Positions 13,489-15,339 of a stretch of 15,339 nt of DNA are shown in pieces. Made by a program: the position numbers and the translations under genes. The stretch's first letter is position 1, and each line of letters opens with the position of its first letter. Origin of the DNA: an uncultured bacterium (GTDB lineage Bacteria; Cyanobacteriota; Vampirovibrionia; Gastranaerophilales; Gastranaerophilaceae); assembly GCA_900553205.1 (NCBI GenBank), contig USCK01000028.1, forward strand, positions 1 to 15,339, read 5' to 3'. The notes beneath the pieces were generated by a model. It had not been told where the DNA came from. It saw only the letters and a list, made by a program, of their open reading frames with translations, and made no database searches.

Positions 13489-15096
13489 ATGGATTTAAAA
13501 AGTAAAATAAACATCTATATTGGAGACATCTTTGGCGGGCTAAATTCTGCAATAATAACACTTCCTCAAGCTTTAGCTTTTGGAGTTGCAACTGGGTTTG
13601 GCGCGAGTGCAGGCATGTGGGGTGCTATAATACTTTGTTTTGTTGCAGGCATACTAGGCCCAAAGATTCCTATGGTTTCAGGAACAACAGGCCCTGTTGC
13701 TATTGTTATTGCAGCAATGATGACTTCACTAGGATATGATTTGAAAGCTGCTGCAACTATTATTGTTATGGCAGGTATAATTCAATTTATTTGTTCTCTA
13801 ACAAAACTCCCTGAAATCGTTAAATATGTTCCTTATCCTGTAATTTCAGGGTTTATGAACGGGGTTGGATTTATAATAATTATTTTACAACTCAATCCGT
13901 TAATGGGGCATAAATCTCTTTCATCAACTATGGATACAATATTAAATCTACATAATAGTTTTGCAACAATCAATCAAGATGCGTTATTTATGGGTTTAAT
14001 AACATTATTAATCGTTTTTGGCATACCTAAATTTATAACCAAAATAATACCATCTCAGGTTATTGCATTGATATTTTGTACCTATTTATCTATTCATTTA
14101 GGGCTTAATATAGATAGAATTTCAAATGTTTCTGTTGCTTTTCCTCAAATCGTAACACCATACTTTGATTTCAAAAAAATTATAGAGTTTATCCCTTATG
14201 CTCTAACATTAACAATTGTGTTTTCTGCAGAATCATTATTAACAGGTTTGGTTTCAGATTCTCTTATGAAAACAAAAACTCCACCAAAGAAAATATTATC
14301 AGCTTTAGGTATTGGAAATTTGCTTTGTGGTTTAACAGGGTCATTAGGAGGCTCTGCTGCTACAATGAGAACAGTTGCGGCTCTCAACTCGGGTTCAAGT
14401 ACAAAATTGACTTCGATTATAAACCCTTTAATACTAATTGTACTTCTATTCCAATGTTCTGGGTTTGTAGCTCAAATACCTCTTGCTGTTCTTGCTGGGA
14501 TTTTAATAAAAATAGGTTATGACATTATCGACATGAAATTTATTAAGGTTTTAAAATTTGCACCAAAAGATGATTTGTACATTTTGTTTTTGGTATTCTT
14601 TTTAACGGTATTCTATAACCTTATATTTGCAGTAGGAGCTGGTATTACACTTGCTGCATTGTTATATGCAAAACGAGTTGCCGACAGAGTAAAATTACGA
14701 CACAAAAAAGTTTATGATACAGATATTATGCAAATGGAAAGAGAACTTGAAAAAGATTATAAACACAAAATACGTGTTGTGCATATTGAAGGACAATTCT
14801 TTTTTGGCTCTGCAACACAGTTGATTTCTCATTTTGATGATGTATTAGGCACAAAATATTTAATAATTAACTATGATGGCGAAGATACTCTTGATATCTC
14901 TGCAGTTTTTGCGTTAGAAGATATTATTGTTAGACTCAAATCTCAACACATAGAACCAATACTTGTATCAAATAGAACAGTATTAGAACAACTTGAAAGT
15001 CTATCAATCATAAAACAAATTGGAACAAAAAATGTATTTCAAGATGAAAACTCTGCCATTCTTTATGCTAAATCAAAATTAAAATATGAAAAATAA
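13489..15096 (+). CDS. SulP-family anion transporter, BicA-like, with STAS domain
   Basis: The 535-residue protein has the SLC26/SulP layout: a transmembrane domain (about 10-395) and a cytoplasmic STAS domain (about 428-530, with TLDISAVFALEDI). The N-terminus GDIFGGLNSAIITLPQALAF (12-31) and GVATGFGASAGMWGA are close to cyanobacterial BicA, the sodium-dependent bicarbonate carrier. Other BicA-like parts are TGPVAIVIAAMM (67-78), VISGFMNGVG and PLAVLAGILIKIGYDIID. At the position of the BicA sodium-site Asp the protein has Glu (E248, in SAESLLTG), followed by the conserved Thr (T252). Bicarbonate, sulfate or another anion is possible, and coupling to sodium or protons is open. There is no ribosome site; TACTAT ends 7 nt before the ATG. 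It is divergent from the HPP-like gene. Confidence 0.88.
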   Translation: MDLKSKINIYIGDIFGGLNSAIITLPQALAFGVATGFGASAGMWGAIILCFVAGILGPKIPMVSGTTGPVAIVIAAMMTSLGYDLKAAATIIVMAGIIQFICSLTKLPEIVKYVPYPVISGFMNGVGFIIIILQLNPLMGHKSLSSTMDTILNLHNSFATINQDALFMGLITLLIVFGIPKFITKIIPSQVIALIFCTYLSIHLGLNIDRISNVSVAFPQIVTPYFDFKKIIEFIPYALTLTIVFSAESLLTGLVSDSLMKTKTPPKKILSALGIGNLLCGLTGSLGGSAATMRTVAALNSGSSTKLTSIINPLILIVLLFQCSGFVAQIPLAVLAGILIKIGYDIIDMKFIKVLKFAPKDDLYILFLVFFLTVFYNLIFAVGAGITLAALLYAKRVADRVKLRHKKVYDTDIMQMERELEKDYKHKIRVVHIEGQFFFGSATQLISHFDDVLGTKYLIINYDGEDTLDISAVFALEDIIVRLKSQHIEPILVSNRTVLEQLESLSIIKQIGTKNVFQDENSAILYAKSKLKYEK

Positions 15097-15168
15097 AGTT
15101 TTAAGAAAGAAGAGCTAAGTAGGCTGACTTATAAGTATTCACAGCCATTCTGAGCCATTAGATAAATT

Positions 15169-15266
15169 GAGGCGAAGAATCTCTTGCAAGGCTTACATGA
15201 GATTCCTCGGCTGGCGCCTCTGAATGACATGTTGACAGTCATTGCGAACGAAGTGAAGCAATCCAG
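15169..15266 (-). repeat. Composite intergenic repeat, copy 2 (inverted)
   Basis: Read on the minus strand, the blocks are CTGGATTGCTTCACTTCG, CAATGAC, GTCATTCAGAGGC, AGCCGAGGAATCTCATG, AAGCCTTG and AGAGATT, the same order as copy 1 at 6492-6603. This copy forms a strong hairpin: GAATCTC (15177-15183) with GAGATTC (15199-15205), enclosed by GAGGCG (15169-15174) with CGCCTC (15215-15220). Confidence 0.75.
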
Positions 15267-15276
15267 AAAAATATTA

Positions 15277-15285
15277 TGCTAAAAT
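15277..15285 (+). promoter_or_regulatory. Extended -10 promoter for a gene beyond the window
   Basis: TGCTAAAAT is an extended -10 of the same form (TGnTAAAAT) as the one before the NfnA-like gene at 6670-6678. No -35 is evident. No start codon with a supported gene follows before the window ends at 15339. Confidence 0.35.
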
Positions 15286-15339
15286 GATAGGAATTTCTGC
15301 GAACCGTATTAGAAATATTTTCTTATTCCTAATATAATA

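Noticed and set aside
15286..15339. Start of a further gene from the ATG at 15284
   Set aside because: The frame closes at once (ATG ATA GGA is not followed by a supported open frame with a ribosome site before the window ends), so only a promoter is called.

Overview
The window looks like a chromosomal segment of an AT-rich Gram-negative-type bacterium (about one third G+C by eye, not computed). My best guess is a gut member of the Vampirovibrionia/Melainabacteria (Gastranaerophilales), the non-photosynthetic relatives of Cyanobacteria. The reasons are flagellar export genes in a very AT-rich genome, an anion transporter resembling cyanobacterial BicA, an HPP-like membrane protein, and a short protein with an N-terminal SFKGF motif of a kind I associate with this group. 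This is inference, because the window has no rRNA or other phylogenetic marker.

Layout. Positions 1-49 (minus) hold the signal-peptide start of a gene leaving the window. Positions 249-2759 (plus) are a tight three-gene operon: a YcgR-like PilZ (c-di-GMP) protein, a long TPR protein and a small ACT-domain protein. It ends at a hairpin at 2795-2822 that it shares with a converging 50-residue gene (2851-3003, minus), too short for ordinary ORF cut-offs. Next come fliP-fliQ-fliR (minus, 5006 down to 3193), the membrane core of the flagellar export gate. Divergent from fliP is a very divergent subtilisin-like (S8) protease homologue that keeps the Asp/His/Asn/Ser motifs in order. Positions 6282-6700 carry no gene but are packed with palindromic and REP-like repeats, one of which recurs inverted at 15169-15266.

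A metabolic cluster follows (6716-10998, plus): a lone NfnA/SudB-type flavin and [2Fe-2S] electron-transfer subunit, purA (adenylosuccinate synthase), and a compact GH38 alpha-mannosidase-like enzyme whose start lies 3 nt after the purA stop. Two poorly characterised genes come next: a short beta-repeat protein (minus) and a Met/Gln-rich coiled-coil protein (plus). The last part is a divergent pair of inorganic-anion transport candidates sharing a 44-bp promoter region: an HPP-like membrane protein built from two related halves (minus) and a BicA-like SulP transporter with a C-terminal STAS domain (plus). The window ends in a repeat and a promoter-like sequence for a gene outside it.

The genes suggest two themes: motility and c-di-GMP signalling on the left, and inorganic anion transport on the right. 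Four genes lack a Shine-Dalgarno sequence and have a TATAAT-like hexamer only 6-7 nt before the ATG, which suggests leaderless mRNAs. I found no CRISPR array, phage genes, transposase, tRNA or rRNA.
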